Below are positions 31,474 to 43,501 of a stretch of DNA of 64,000 nt, piece after piece. Under the pieces are notes generated by a model, which was not told the DNA's origin, did not search any database, and saw nothing but the letters and a program-made list of their open reading frames with translations. This stretch comes from Nitzschia sp. pyKryTriq1. Its lineage: Eukaryota > Bacillariophyta > Bacillariophyceae > Bacillariales > Bacillariaceae. The position numbers were made by a program, and so were the translations under genes. Position 1 is the first letter of the stretch. Each line of letters starts with the position of its first letter. Where the stretch lies: NCBI GenBank assembly GCA_956465555.1, contig OY101119.1, positions 2,590,629 through 2,654,628 on the forward strand. Direction: 5' to 3'.

Positions 31474-33318
31474 TTCGCTCAGGCAGTCTTCGTTTCTTGC
31501 AGGTGAAAATAAATGCTAGTGCTATTCCACCGTTACCATGTCGGTGAGACCTCCCTAATAAAGCAAGATCCTTGATGTGTTATTTCGGTGCACGGAGCGA
31601 TCCAGTCACCGACCACCGACAATGACACGACACAACTGGAATGATAAATTGTACGCTATTTGGTGACAGCAAAACGAATAACGCAACGTCAAACTCTCCT
31701 TGGCTGGCGCTCTACTGTACTCGTAGTTGTTGTTGTTGTTGTTGATGTAAATGCCAGGAAGGTGGAGTATTCCAACAGGCAGGAACGACGACGAGCAGTG
31801 TACGAGTACCAGTACCGTACCGGCTAGAGGGATTATCTTGAATATGCCAAAACGAGGTGGGTCCCATCTTCCCATCACGTGCCTACTACCGCAGTCCCTA
31901 CGTACCAGTATCTACAGTACTACGCAAAGTGCCCCGTCGTTGTGCAATTCGCCCCCACCCTCATTCAAGTTTCTAAAAGAGGCTAAAAAATTCATCGTAG
32001 AAATCCTACTGGTTCCAGGTGAAGGGGGCACGCCTTGTTCCGTACTTTTTGAATGTGGAACATTATTTTGAATTCTATTGCCTGGTAATGATAACCTTCA
32101 TGTCCGTAGTTTTGTGCGCGCAAGGTGAGCCGCGGAAGCTTCCAGTCTGACACGAGCCCAGCCGCGCGCGGCAGCAGGGAAATGTGTCAAACCTGGATTC
32201 CCCCAAATAATTCGAACTCCCCTTTTTAAAAAGAGTCGGCCACGTCTTTTGTGCCGGTACCTGATATACCGGTATCGTTTGCCGCGCGCTGTGTACCGGT
32301 ACTGTACCGTACTGTTGCCTACAGTACTGGTACCGGTACCGTTTTGCTACAAGGGAAAAATGAGAGCCATGATTATAATTGTGAGAATATGAAATCAGAA
32401 AGTTATCATTTTGCGTGTGTCCAGGGTGCCAGACAAGATGCAACATTTGCCAAAGAAACGATGGAAGGAATGGGTGCTTGGCTGTTAAAAAAATACACAG
32501 TGAATTCTCTGTTGTGGCTGCGACAAAGTTCGAGAAAGGAGATGCGATAGCATTGAGAGAGAAGATCAACGACAGATTGTTGATGAGCGTTCCAACAACC
32601 TTGCATCACCTCTCTGCTCCCCTCATCCTTTGACAAGTTATTGGTGCATTTCCAACCTTAACGTTATCTGGCTCAAGCCGGCAGGCCCATTCTTTTTCTG
32701 ACAGTGGTACCACCCTACTTCTAAGTCGTCCATCAAATATGATCAGCGAAGAAACTCGGGGAAATTTGCATTATTACTTAGGAGGTTGGGGTTCAATTCC
32801 CGCCAGTTGAGTCTTTTGGTTTTTTACTACTAGCGCTATCGCGTGGTTTTCATCGTGGTTTTCATATGTGGTTCTCATTGAATATGTCTCCAGTACAGTA
32901 CTGGTACTGGTACTGGTACTGGTACTGTACCAGGTACCGTTTTTGACACACGGGCATCATCCGACACACCAACATGCAGCAAAGAAACCGCACGATAAAC
33001 GAAAAAGAGCTTCAACCCCCTGCTGAAAATTGCCCGGTCGGTGGTCGGTGATGTGACCGTTAAAAAAAAGGAATAGAAAGGTGTGTCGGTTTTCCCTTGC
33101 TTGCCTCTCTCGAACACTCTGGAACAAGCATGCATGTTTGCAAAAATCGGACAAACTCGGAACCTGGAAGCTGAGAGCACCTTGGTACACCGAAACGGAC
33201 AAAAATCAAGCCACGATCCTTCCACCTTATTGTCCCATCTACTTGTAGACTAAAGTACGAAGTATTACATCTGTCGTTCCAAGTAAAGGGCCTACAACAT
33301 AGAATAGATTTCGGTTCC
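31474..33318. other. Intergenic, two palindrome clusters
   Basis: This 1.8 kb stretch separates the PPR gene from the MFS gene. It has GTAC palindrome clusters at 32252-32341 and 32891-32942 and a GTTGTTGTT run near 31726-31745. Several short frames exist on both strands, none with a recognisable domain. A tRNA-like T-arm near 32781-32806 has no matching acceptor and was not called. Confidence 0.5.
32891..32942. repeat. GTAC tandem repeat, (GGTACT)n
   Basis: The block runs as several tandem copies of GGTACT between GTACAGTAC and GTACCAGGTACC palindromes. It shows that the GTAC clusters can expand by tandem duplication. Confidence 0.75.
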
Positions 33319-35207
33319 ATGGCAGGAACAGACAGACAGTTAGCAGCAATGGAAGAACCTGCATCGGTTGAAGTGGAAATGGGAATCGACGACTCCTCCT
33401 CGTCGTCGGCTGCGATGCAGGCTGGTCCTGTTACAGAAAAGCCTGCATCTTGGTATCAGTTCGACGGTGTTCGGATAGCGCAAGGGTACAACTTGGTAGG
33501 TACATGTAGTGATTTATTTTGGGTGATTCTTTTCGTCGACGTCCTACTGTCTGTATGAAATTCGCGGCTCAGCACAAAATAATGTTTCGTTCTTTCGGTT
33601 CCGTTTCTCTCCTGAACCATGACAGGGCGGTATCGGACGTGGTGCACTGATCATGTCGAATATCTTCTTGTCAACATCTTTGATTTATCTCGCCCAAGAA
33701 GAAGCAGGGTGTGTTGACGAAGAGGGGGAAGTGATCGATGATTGTGATGGCACGGCCTACGGATTTCAGCCTGCTTCCTTTGTGTCGAATATTGCCGTGA
33801 TTGCAAGTGTGCTGTCGGCTTTATTTATGCCGCTGCTGGGTGCCATGGTCGATTATACAGATCATCGAAAAACTGTAGGAGTTTTAATGTCATCGGCGTT
33901 GATTGCGATCCAGATCACACAAATTGGAACGGTCTCAAGCACGTGGTTCTACATGGCGATTTTGCAAGCCATCTCGGGCTTTCTGTATCAAGGTTTGGTG
34001 TTGTCCATTTACGCATATCTACCCGACATGTCCTACAGGGTAGGCGAAGGAAAAATGACAAAGTGTAAGTTGCCAAAAGCATGGCTGTCACTGTACCGGT
34101 ATTGTATTCATTGTAACGTGAAACACAACTGATGGTGTGTTTTTCCCTTGGTGTGCATTATATCCGTCTCCGCTTCGAACCGCAGTCACATCCATCTTCC
34201 AGATGACACAGTTTAGCAGCCAAGCATCCTTCTTGCTTCTCGTCACGGTCCTTTCAATAGCATTTGGATTGGGGGATGTTGTAGCGGCTCAAATGAGCCA
34301 AGCTATCAACGTTGTGTGGACAGGTCTTTGCTTCTTCTTGTCGTGGCGGTTGATGGAAGCCGTTCCGGCAAGACACGTTCTACCAGAAGGACATTCGTTA
34401 CTGACCGAAGGATTTTCGAGAGTCTACAAAACAGCAAAGGATATCAATCAATTCTACAAGCATGGGACGCGCTGGTTCTTTCTTGCCTTGATATTTGCGG
34501 AGGCTAGTGCCAATGCATTCACGGTGGTCGCGGTGGTGTTCCTGGACGAGCAATTGGGTCTGTCCTTTACCGATATTGGGATCTTCTTCTTCGTGTCTCT
34601 AGTATCGTCAATACCTGGATCGATCGTTGGTTCCTTTGTGACTAGACGGCTTGACCCAAAACGTTCTTGGCAACTCAGCATGACGCTAATGTTTACATGG
34701 GCAGCAGGGGGAGCAATCGTCTTGGACTACATCCCGCAGGATCTATCATACCTCGCCTACCTTTGGGGATGTGGCATTGGCTTGCTACTGGGCTGGTTCT
34801 ATCCAACAGAGAATCTGTTCTTCTGCATGTGTCTTCCCAAGGGGCAAGAGGCAGAATTGTCAGGATTTTTTGTCTACTGCACTCAGATCCTTGGTTGGCT
34901 TCCCCCGTTGATCTTTTCATTCATGGTGGAAGCAAAAGTCAGTCAGACTTATGGCGTTGTCGCTGTCAGTTCCTTTCTACTCGTCGCAGTGGCGCTATTG
35001 GGATGCGCTGCCCCATGGGATGATATTCTGCAGGAAAGCGGAAGGGTGAAGGAAAGTCTTCATCTGGTGACCGAAGAAGATGCACCTGCAGTAGAAGTCG
35101 ACCAAAGGATAGAGGAAGTGAAGAGCGAGCCTGCAGCGGAGGAGGAAGGAGAGGTCGAAGACACTGGTAGAGGTTCTACTTCATCTGAACAAACGGTTGA
35201 AGCATAG
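33319..35207 (+). CDS. MFS transporter, Atg22/UMF1-like
   Basis: There are three exons, 33319-33495, 33626-34064 and 34186-35207, with introns of 130 and 121 bp, giving 545 residues. Exon 1 encodes a soluble N-terminus ending in WYQFDGVRIAQGYNL. Exon 2 starts with GGIGRGALIMSN and enters the first of about 12 membrane helices. MVDYTDHRKTVGVLM matches the loop 2-3 signature of MFS proteins, and SFVTRRLDPKRSW is the equivalent loop of the second half. The TxFxxEASANAF-type segment and overall layout resemble the Atg22/UMF1 group, which includes vacuolar amino-acid effluxers. The tail (480-545) is acidic and cytosolic. Substrate and membrane are not known. Splicing is needed to join the three open frames. 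Confidence 0.75.
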
Positions 35208-35334
35208 TCTTCTAGTTTGAAGGCTTGTGAAAGGCCGTCCACTTTTACCATCGAAATGTCTCTATTTTTGCTTGAAGAGACTATGCACCGCTAGTGCTAT
35301 AACTTAATTTCCCTCAGAAGTTCTTTACTCGTAG

Positions 35335-36132
35335 TTAATCCTCCGATGATGGTGCGGCCAGCGCAGCATATTCTGGGGACTGAGTACAGCATGCATCGGT
35401 CGCTCTGTCACGTTCTGCTTCCCACCCCGGCACAATGGATCGAAACGTTAGCGATATTCGAGGAGGAGCGGCTTGTTCGTCTAGGGGAAGACAATGTTCA
35501 TACTCTTCTTGTGTCGCCCCTTGCATAAGTAATACCGATCCCGAGGGCAAAAGTAAATCAGCTACCAACTCTTTTTTCTGTCCATTCCGCTGCCGCAACT
35601 GAAAGCGACGTGGTCCGCCTAGGGACAGGGAGGCGACCGTATTGGTCTCTCCATGAGCTCTGACTTCATCATAGTGCCACGGAATATACCCTTGATTCTC
35701 GGGATAGTGGTTGGCGAGACACGCCGTCAACCTACTAGCGGCGGATGATGATGATTCCTCAAGTTGACAGGCGCGAGCCACTTGATCTCGTAATCGACGC
35801 AAAGTGGGAGTCCATGGCTGAGGATGCAAGGTTAACCCCACATAGGCGAAGATGCAGTCAGCCGAATCTCCAAAGTAACAGGTAGGACGTGATTGTGGCC
35901 CAAAATTATCCGTTTCCACTTGAAAGGGCAGCGTAGCCATCAATTCTTCCAAAAGTTCCTTACTTTCCCTTTCGCTAAAGACATTTTCCCACAGTGTTAC
36001 CGACGAAGAGGTGGATTTCTTCTTCTCATGATGATGATTCTTGTTCGTGCTAGTAGCAGAGAGCTCCTGCAGCAAGTCAGTCTGGCGAATACTAGCCGAT
36101 GCATCTTTTGTCTCCGAGCTGTCACCACCCAT
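35335..36132 (-). CDS. AlkB-family 2-oxoglutarate/Fe(II) dioxygenase
   Basis: The protein has 265 residues and one exon. It has the AlkB core: NHYPENQGYIPWHYDE (141-156) with iron ligands His153 and Asp155, then SLSLGGPRRFQLR, and then QEEYEHCLPL with the third ligand His213. RISLTFRSI (225-233) provides the 2-oxoglutarate-binding arginines of the RxNxTFR motif, here with Ser-Leu in place of Asn-x. These enzymes oxidatively demethylate nucleic acids, and the NxYxxxxxxIPWHxDE spacing is nearest to ALKBH2/3. The N-terminal 45 residues are Ser/His/Lys-rich. A tRNA or DNA substrate cannot be decided. The gene is convergent with the MFS gene, 127 bp apart. Confidence 0.88.
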   Translation of the reverse strand: MGGDSSETKDASASIRQTDLLQELSATSTNKNHHHEKKKSTSSSVTLWENVFSERESKELLEELMATLPFQVETDNFGPQSRPTCYFGDSADCIFAYVGLTLHPQPWTPTLRRLRDQVARACQLEESSSSAASRLTACLANHYPENQGYIPWHYDEVRAHGETNTVASLSLGGPRRFQLRQRNGQKKELVADLLLPSGSVLLMQGATQEEYEHCLPLDEQAAPPRISLTFRSIVPGWEAERDRATDACCTQSPEYAALAAPSSED

Positions 36133-36747
36133 CTCAAAATCTCAAACCATGTCTACCCTCTTCATGTTTACACCAGACGTTCTGAAAAATGTGCAATGAG
36201 GGGATAGAGGGAATGAAAAGGTCGGCATCGTCGTCGTGCATGGTCTTACGAGGAGCCAGTAGTGAGGACGAGGTCGTCGTCGTCGTTAGGCGTTCTCAAA
36301 GTCTCCAACAGCTCAAAGATCTTCTCTTCGTGCCGCGCATCAACAATAAAAGACTAAAGGAGGCGCGCGCGAGATAAACGACAAGTCCGTGTACCGGTAC
36401 GAGTACTAACCCTACGAACTTGTTCGTACCGATAGTACCAGGTAGACAGACTACTACCGGTATGGGAGTATGACTGTTTTGTTCTTCTTACAGTATGTTG
36501 CGCCAATCGACTAGCATGACTTCATTTGGTTTGAATCGGATTTGTCGTCTTCTCACATCCGCGCTCCGCGCACGACAAACACCGAAAAAAAAACTAAAAC
36601 TGAAAATCCACAATGATTGGAATTGCGGCGCCGCCGTCTGGTTTTCACATGTCACTACCGGTATACTCGTACAGTATTAATACCGGTACTGTAACTCGTC
36701 CTCTTGAGAATTTGGGCGATCCCAAGCAAGAAACAAACATTGAAATA
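36133..36747. other. Intergenic, divergent promoter region
   Basis: The stretch lies between the AlkB gene (minus) and a small plus-strand gene. GTAC palindromes occur near 36388-36465 and 36655-36695. An ATG at 36613, in frame with the downstream gene, lies just before the second cluster, so the codons between it and 36748 would encode repeat-derived sequence. Confidence 0.5.
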
Positions 36748-37206
36748 ATGGGAGACAATGCAAGACCAGTGAAGATCCAAGCAACTTACTGGATCGGAAC
36801 GGCAGAGAAAGAGTCGTCGTCTTCGGATGGTCCCAGCAATGAGACGCCGCCAACACGCACTCAATCGTTCGGGCCATCCTCTCCCATTACCGATACACAC
36901 ACCATGATCAATACTCCGCTCCGGGCTGGATTGCCGGAGGGAGCGAAACCGGATAAGAACAGCGATGGCTATAGTGGATTGCATGATCAAGGACCCTTGC
37001 CGCCGCTCAAAGAAGGTGGACCTATGGCAGTATTAATGTCGTGTGTACAGGAAGCCAAGAATTTCAATGATCAATACCTTACAGAAGTGATATCGGCTCA
37101 GCGGAAAACAGAAACAAAAGCCGAGCATAACATCACCGCCGACGCAGTCGAAGAGTCGACCAATCCGCTCAAGCGAACCAAAGTCAGTAATTCAGGCGAA
37201 TTGTAA
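36748..37206 (+). CDS. Small disordered protein of unknown function
   Basis: The protein has 152 residues from the ATG at 36748. An in-frame ATG at 36613 would add 45 residues that overlap GTAC repeats, so the shorter form is preferred. It is rich in Ser, Thr, Pro and Glu. The only ordered-looking part is PMAVLMSCVQEAKNFNDQYL (about residues 92-111), probably one helix. PLKRTKV near the end could be a nuclear signal. No family is recognised. The gene is convergent with the GANP gene, 57 bp from its stop codon. Confidence 0.5.
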   Translation: MGDNARPVKIQATYWIGTAEKESSSSDGPSNETPPTRTQSFGPSSPITDTHTMINTPLRAGLPEGAKPDKNSDGYSGLHDQGPLPPLKEGGPMAVLMSCVQEAKNFNDQYLTEVISAQRKTETKAEHNITADAVEESTNPLKRTKVSNSGEL

Positions 37207-37263
37207 AAATACTGTAGCGTTTCAATTCTTATGATTTGTTTTAGCGATAGTACTGTAGTTGCA

Positions 37264-40200
37264 CTAGTCCAGGGCTAGCTTGGGAACATGTCGCATAATA
37301 GTCGATAGATAGTGATCGCCCACCTGGAAATCAACTGTTCCTCCATTCATGAGGTTTTGCAACTTCTTGGAAAATGCGGAACTGTCTTCGAGATCTTTGT
37401 TGATCTTGGGGATGGTATAATCGTTTGATGCACGACGCTTCTTCCCGACTCCGTGGGCGCTGTCGGATGGTGAGGACCATTCTGCTAGTAGGGACGATGA
37501 TCCTTTCTCGGGAGACCGATCTTGGCGAGGTCTTTTGTTGTTCATCGAGGACAAAAGTGCGCGACCTTCCGTCGCGAGAGAGGGATAGAGTTCCTTCGCC
37601 TCAAAGATTCCTTGATCAATGGCATCCACAATGCTATTATCTGGAGGAATCAAAAGAGCTGGGACTGAATCTGTACCCAATTTCTCTTGGTGTGACGCCA
37701 ACTGGTCGATGATCACTTCCAGGAGCCCACGCGGTACGTAAATGTACTGGTGGTCGCTGCTGTTGGAGTGATCTGCAAACCAATCCAGAGCTTCTTGCAA
37801 GCATCGACGATAATATCCTTGCGTCATTAGCACACCACATTCCTCCCTCGTCATTTTCGGGGCTTCAAAGAGAAGAGACTCAATCACGTCTCGGAACGAC
37901 CCCGTCAGCCGATGACTCATCCACATTAGATCTCTCTCCAAGTTGGCTCGACCAAGGCTAGATTTCCAATCCAGGGGTAGATTAGCACCATTTGAAAAGT
38001 ATCCTTCGGTGCCATTCTCAGTCACGAATTCTCGTGGTGGCCAAGACGACCACATGGCGTCATTCTCTTTTGCTTGGACATCAGCCTCTTCCATGACTGC
38101 TGAAATCGCAGATCTTGCGCACTCCAATACAACATTGCCATCTGCCGTCGAATGAGGCGAGAGGCGGTTCCAGAGATAGGTAGAAATAGCATCCGAGGCA
38201 AGCCGCGGGGTTGACACGCGATCAATCTTGACGCACGTCTCGTTGACAAAAATGGAAGCGAGTTTCTTGCAAGACGATTCCAGTGCTTTCTCAATAGCCA
38301 AAGGCGTCACGCTCCGATTGCAAATAATCGGTAGAGGGCTATCGGCAGTTCCTAGTGACTCAGCCAGCACAGATTTCATGTATTCATGTCCTTCGTGATC
38401 AAAATCACCAAGTGCCATCACGGCCCGAGGTACGGCGTCGTCGAGGAGCGAGGCGGTGGATTGGAGTAACGTTCGTCTTTCGCTGCTAGTAGACCATGGA
38501 GCTGGAATCACAACAAGAGCAACGTCGCAATCCGAACAATCCTGGGGACTTGCGCAAAACTGGACAACCGACCGTGCTTCGAAACTTTGTGATCCATCAT
38601 TTCCCCATGATTGAGCCGTGAATACCTTGCCAAGACCCAGTCGAGAATGAACCCATGCCTTGATCAAATCGGACATTCGTTGTGCATCACTTTCAGCAGA
38701 AGCCGGAATCAGAAGTGCGACTTTCAATAGCAGCGTGATTTTGCTTCCGGCCTTTTCTTGTGAATCGCTCATCGAAAGCTTGTTTTGTGACAGAGCCATC
38801 TCGTTGACCGTCAGTTCCGAGAGCGAGATTCGAGGAGCACTTTCGCGAATGCTGGCCTCAATAGCTCTCCTGATGTCCATGGGGGCATCAATCAAGGCTT
38901 GTCCATACTCGGGCTCGGCTTGATCAGCCTTTGCCTTCTCAAGCAAAGCTCCGAGCTTTAAAGTGTCCGAAAGGAAAGTAGGATCAAGTTTCTTCAGACT
39001 AGCAGCAGATCGATCGGTCATTTCGATACTGCGGGCAACACGATTCTTCCACCTTTTCCAAAGGACAATCCTACGCGCAGCATTGATCTTGTCCTCCCAT
39101 TCTTTTTCTTTTCTGCGTTCCTCCTCTTCCCGCTTGCGTTTTGCTTCAAGCTCTCGTCGAATAGTTTCTAGGCGTTTTGCTTCTTCGACCCTTTCTTTCT
39201 CCTTGAGGATACGCTGTTGCCGTTCTCTTTCGATTCGGGCAGCTTCTTCTCGACGCCTTGTCTCGTCGGCAAGACGTCGCTCTTCCTCTATTTTCCTCCG
39301 TGCTTCCTCTTCTTTTCTCTTTGCTTCGGCCTCCGCCTCACGTTTCCTCGCCTCTTCTCTGGCACGCTCCTCAACAGCCCGCCTTTCAGCCTCCTGTTTC
39401 TGACGCTCAGATTCTAACGCTTCTTCTTCGCGCTTTTTCAATTCTATCATTTTCAGCAAGCGCTGTTTTTCGAGCTCTTTGCCCTGACTCTCTGCTGCCT
39501 CTCGCTTCAATCGTTCTTCGTCTTGCTTCTTTTCCATCTGATCTCTTGCTTGCTCTCTCAATTTTGCTTCCTGTTCTAGTTTTGCAGCTTCCAATTGTTG
39601 CTTCTTCAGTAGGGCGGCAGCCTTGGCTTTCTCCTCTGCTGAAATCGACGGACTTACAGCACTGGAAACTTCCAGCGCCGGTGCTGCTGCGCGCTGCATG
39701 AAGGACGATGACGGCGCAGGTACCGCTGGGGATGGAATGGAATCCAGGGTGGCCCCTTCGCCACTGACTTCACCCCTGCAGACGGCCAGTCTTGTGGCGC
39801 CGTTTAGCTTGCGCTCAATGGTTCTGTTCATCTTTCTGGGTTGTAAGGGGATAACAAATCCTTTCTCGGGATGCGTCGGTTCAACGAAGTCGGATTGCCT
39901 CCAGAAGATCACATCCGCGACCTCATCCCGAGAACTCGATACCTTGACCTGCCTTACTGTGATGTTATAGTGGGCACATGCCGCACGCGCTTCGTCCAAA
40001 TCTTCGAAGCATAGGAGATCCACAAGACGATTCAAGGGGTAGGAGTCATAAATTGTTTCGCCTGTGTCCTTCTTTCGCCCGCCAAATGACCTGTTCATGA
40101 TCCGAAAAGCGATCTTGCGCATCAATTCCACGTGTTTGAACATGATGCAGCAAAATAGATATGGTGTGGATGGAGATCGAAGTATTGAGAAGAATCGAGC

Positions 40201-42853
40201 ATAATTGTAATCTTTCTTTGCCTGTAGTGAAAAGAGCCACAAACTTTGAGACACGACAAGCAATGATACATACTATCTCCGACTCTTGCAGGCCTACCTT
40301 GAAGATCTCAAGCGCCAGTTGCACAGGTTTTGAGCGGTACACCTCGGGACGTTCTTGGAAAAGTTTGGCAGCATATTTCAAGACTTCCATGCCTCCCTCA
40401 TTGTTCATAGTGAGCAACATGTAGAGACCTCTCATTTCCGGCTCGGCGGTCCCATGGCCAGGATGCTGTATGGCATCCTTCCCTATGATTCGTTGCAAAA
40501 TATTCGGTCCATTGTCGCTGTTGTTCAAAGCAGTTCCGTCAAAGTCGAGGGGTTCCTTCCCTTGGACGCTATTCTTGGTACACCCATGAGAAAATCCAGA
40601 CAAATCATGCCGTGTTTCCTTCCCATTTTCGTCGGGCACTTCGACCGTTGAGCGATTCATGGAATCATCGTAGAATTGATTGAGCGTCTACGTTTGAAGG
40701 TGAGGTGAGAAGGGTAATTGTGAGAAGGACACGAACGAACGCAACTCAGCCAGTACCTACAGTTGCCGTACCTTCATTGTCTGTCCAAGTTCTTGAATAT
40801 TCTGTTGACTTTGCATTGTGCTAAAATCTTGGATATGGGTCAATTGATGTTCGCACATAGCGTGCCATCTCGCGATTCGTTCATGGCATCGAACGGCGCG
40901 GGCATCGCACTGACCTCCCGTACCAACGTAATTTTGTAACGTAAGATCTTTTCGAATCATACGGGTACGATCCCAGATAAATTGATAGACTTCGAGAGGA
41001 GGAGGTGTTTGGCCTTGCGGGAAGCGTGGATCGGGACCTTGTCGATCTCGTTCCATCACCCACTCTTCGAGGTATCCACACACTCGCTCCAATACGTCGG
41101 GAGGTCTGACCCACTCGGGGACGTCAAGTTTGTAGTCGGCAGCAGAGCGTCGGAATCGTTTGACGACTGTATCCCGTAACGTCCAGTTGGCTGGATGCAA
41201 TTTCCCGGGCAGCGGTATCTCGAGCTGTTGAATATCACCCTCCCGCTCTCTTCGAAGCAATTCTTCATCGGGACAGAAGAATTCACAAGTACCTTTCAAA
41301 GCTACCGCGTGTTCTAATACTTCTCGTTCTGTCGGCTTTTGCTGGTCGGATGGTACTTCCGTGTTGATGGGACGTGGGCGTCCTTGCCCTGCCTTGGCTC
41401 TCATATCTGGTGGTAGCATATCCTGAGTTTTGGCCCGCTCTTTGGTTTGATCTCCAAATCGTAATGCATTGCGTTCGGCAAGGGATTGTGCTTGGTCCCC
41501 CCTCGAGGTAGAACCGGAAGGAACAAAGGGAGCGGCACTTGGATTCAGGGGAAGTGGTGACGAAGAACCGCCTTGGTCGTCGTCCTTCGGGGGCTGAATT
41601 TTTCTTTGTTGCTTTTCGAGTAGACGTTTCTTCTTTTCTTCCAATTTGGACTGAAGCAATCGTTTCTTTTCTTCGATTTTCGCCTTGAGTCGCGCCTCTT
41701 CGCCTGCCCGACTGTCGCCTGCAGTGTCGTCACCACCATCGTCCATTTCGCTCTCGTCTTCGGGTACAGGACTGATACTCGAATTGGTTCGAAAGCTGTT
41801 GTGATTATTGTGGTTGTTGTTGTTGTTGTCGTTGTCTCTCCTGGCATGACTGGACTGGCCAAAATTTGTGGAGGTAGAGCCACCACCAAAGCTGCCACCA
41901 AAGGCTGGCTTGGAGGAAGAGGACCCACCACCCATCATGCCGTCGTTGTCGTCATTATCTCCGAAGGATCCACCACCACCACCACCACCACCTCCTGGTC
42001 GAAACGGGTTGCTGTTGTTGTTGGACGCCTTACTAGCACTCCATCCCGAGGGAGTATAGGATTGACTGGATTGACCGAAGCGCTGATGATTCGATGACGA
42101 GGAACCAGCATGATGCGCGGTTATGACGTTTGCAGAGGCACCAAAAGCCACTCCTCCTGTCGAAGGACCTGCAGGGGCCGACCCGCCAAAGCCAGACGTT
42201 GAGTGAAAGGATGGTGCTCCGGTGGGAGAGGTAACGATGGATGAGGCAGCACCAAAGCCACCCCCACTACTACCTCCAAAGCCTCCACCACTCGAGCTAC
42301 CTCCAAATCCAGACGATGGTGCGCTATTAAAGCCTCCAGAGGACGGGGGGGGTGCAGAACTTCCAAATCCCCCCCCAGTACTGGGATTGCTGCTTCCAAA
42401 GCCTCCTCCAGATGTCGGAGCGCTACTTCCGAAGCCTCCTCCTCCGCTGCTACTTCCAAAGCCCCCGCTCGAACCGCCGAAACCTCCTCCAAACGCCGGG
42501 GGCGGTGCCGCCGGTGCATGGCCAAAACCCGATGACGATGAGGGCGCACCTCCTCCGAACCCCGCTATAACATTGGGAGAAGCCCCAAATCCAGATGGAG
42601 GAGAGGATACCGGGGGGGAAGACCCAAACATGTTGGCACTACTCATAGTAGGAGCGCTGCCAAAGCCAGCGGTAGCAGCAGCTGGTGGAGCTCCAAATCC
42701 ACCCCCAAAACCTTGGTGCTGTGGAGGTTGTTGTCCTCCGAATCCACCACCAAACGATCCACCCTGAGGAGGGTTATTACTACTATTTCCAAATCCTCCA
42801 CCCCCAAAGCCTGATGAGCCAAAGCCACCGCTATTGCCTCCGAATCCAGACAT
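37264..42853 (-). CDS. SAC3/GANP-type mRNA export protein with N-terminal FG repeats
   Basis: There are three exons on the minus strand, 40772-42853, 40298-40687 and 37264-40221, with introns of 84 and 76 bp, giving 1809 residues. Residues 1 to about 330 are Gly/Ser/Phe-rich with dozens of GFG and FG units, like a nucleoporin. Residues about 521-900 are the SAC3/GANP domain: GTCEFFCPDEE, VKRFRRSAADYKLDVPEWVRPPDVL, VYQFIWDRTRMIRKDLTLQN, GLYMLL and KKDYNYARFFSILRSPSTPY. An Arg/Glu-rich coiled coil (about 1020-1220) ends in IVLWKRWKNR, after which a long C-terminal region may match the MCM3AP/GANP domain. Sac3 is the scaffold of the TREX-2 complex at nuclear pores. FG-Nup fused to Sac3 is the layout of animal GANP. 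Exon 2 is essential for the domain. Confidence 0.9.
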
Positions 42854-43501
42854 GATGATGATTGATGATGCCGCCCCTCAACGATGTCCTTGGCGACTTT
42901 CTTTACAAGCCTCTCGTTGGCTCTGAATTTCGACGATTCTTCAACACGAAAATGTATGAGGCTCTCCTCTTGTTTGTAAGACGTTTATTTAATGTGTCAA
43001 TGGATAGGAGAGGTGGAACAAGAGATTATACGGTCATGGGGATGGATGATAGAGATGATAATGATGGTGATGGTGGTGTTTGGTGTTTGGTGTTGCATGG
43101 GTTTTTTGATGTTGATGCGCGCACAATACGAAACATAGCCCGCGATGAGTTTGATGCGAGCTCTGGTACCAGGTACCGTACACTACGGTACGTGTGCGGC
43201 ACGGGTACCAGTATGTACCATAATGTACGTGCGGCGATGACCCTCTCTCATCCTCGTCCGGGCGCTCGGCACGGCGAAAATAATGGGCAAAACACCAACG
43301 CTTCGCGACAATGGTCGAGAACTGGTCGAGACGACTCCTCACTCGAGACGCGAGGTTGGAGGTTATTTTGGAAGACGACCAGTAGATCTGATGGGACAGT
43401 ACTATTACACTGTTACAATAATAGACAAGTAGCAGCATCCCTCCTCGATCTTCCACGACCTTCAGCACTCTATAGTTCTGTTGCAAAAGGTGATTTTGAA
43501 A
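42854..43501. other. Divergent promoter region of GANP and the CSN8-like gene
   Basis: These 648 bases separate two outward-pointing genes. The stretch contains GATGGT/GATGAT-rich sequence near 43041-43100 and a GTAC palindrome cluster at 43165-43230. Long open frames on both strands run through it, but they have no domain and include the repeats. Confidence 0.5.

Noticed and set aside
32778-32815. tRNA-like T-arm (GGGGTTCAATTCCCGCC) followed by a T-run
   Set aside because: The T-stem pairs only in part, and no acceptor or D-arm that would match was found in the 90 bases upstream.
42222-42767. 181-codon plus-strand Pro-rich frame opposite the FG repeats
   Set aside because: It is the antisense of Gly/Phe-rich codons in the GANP gene; the proline richness is a by-product.
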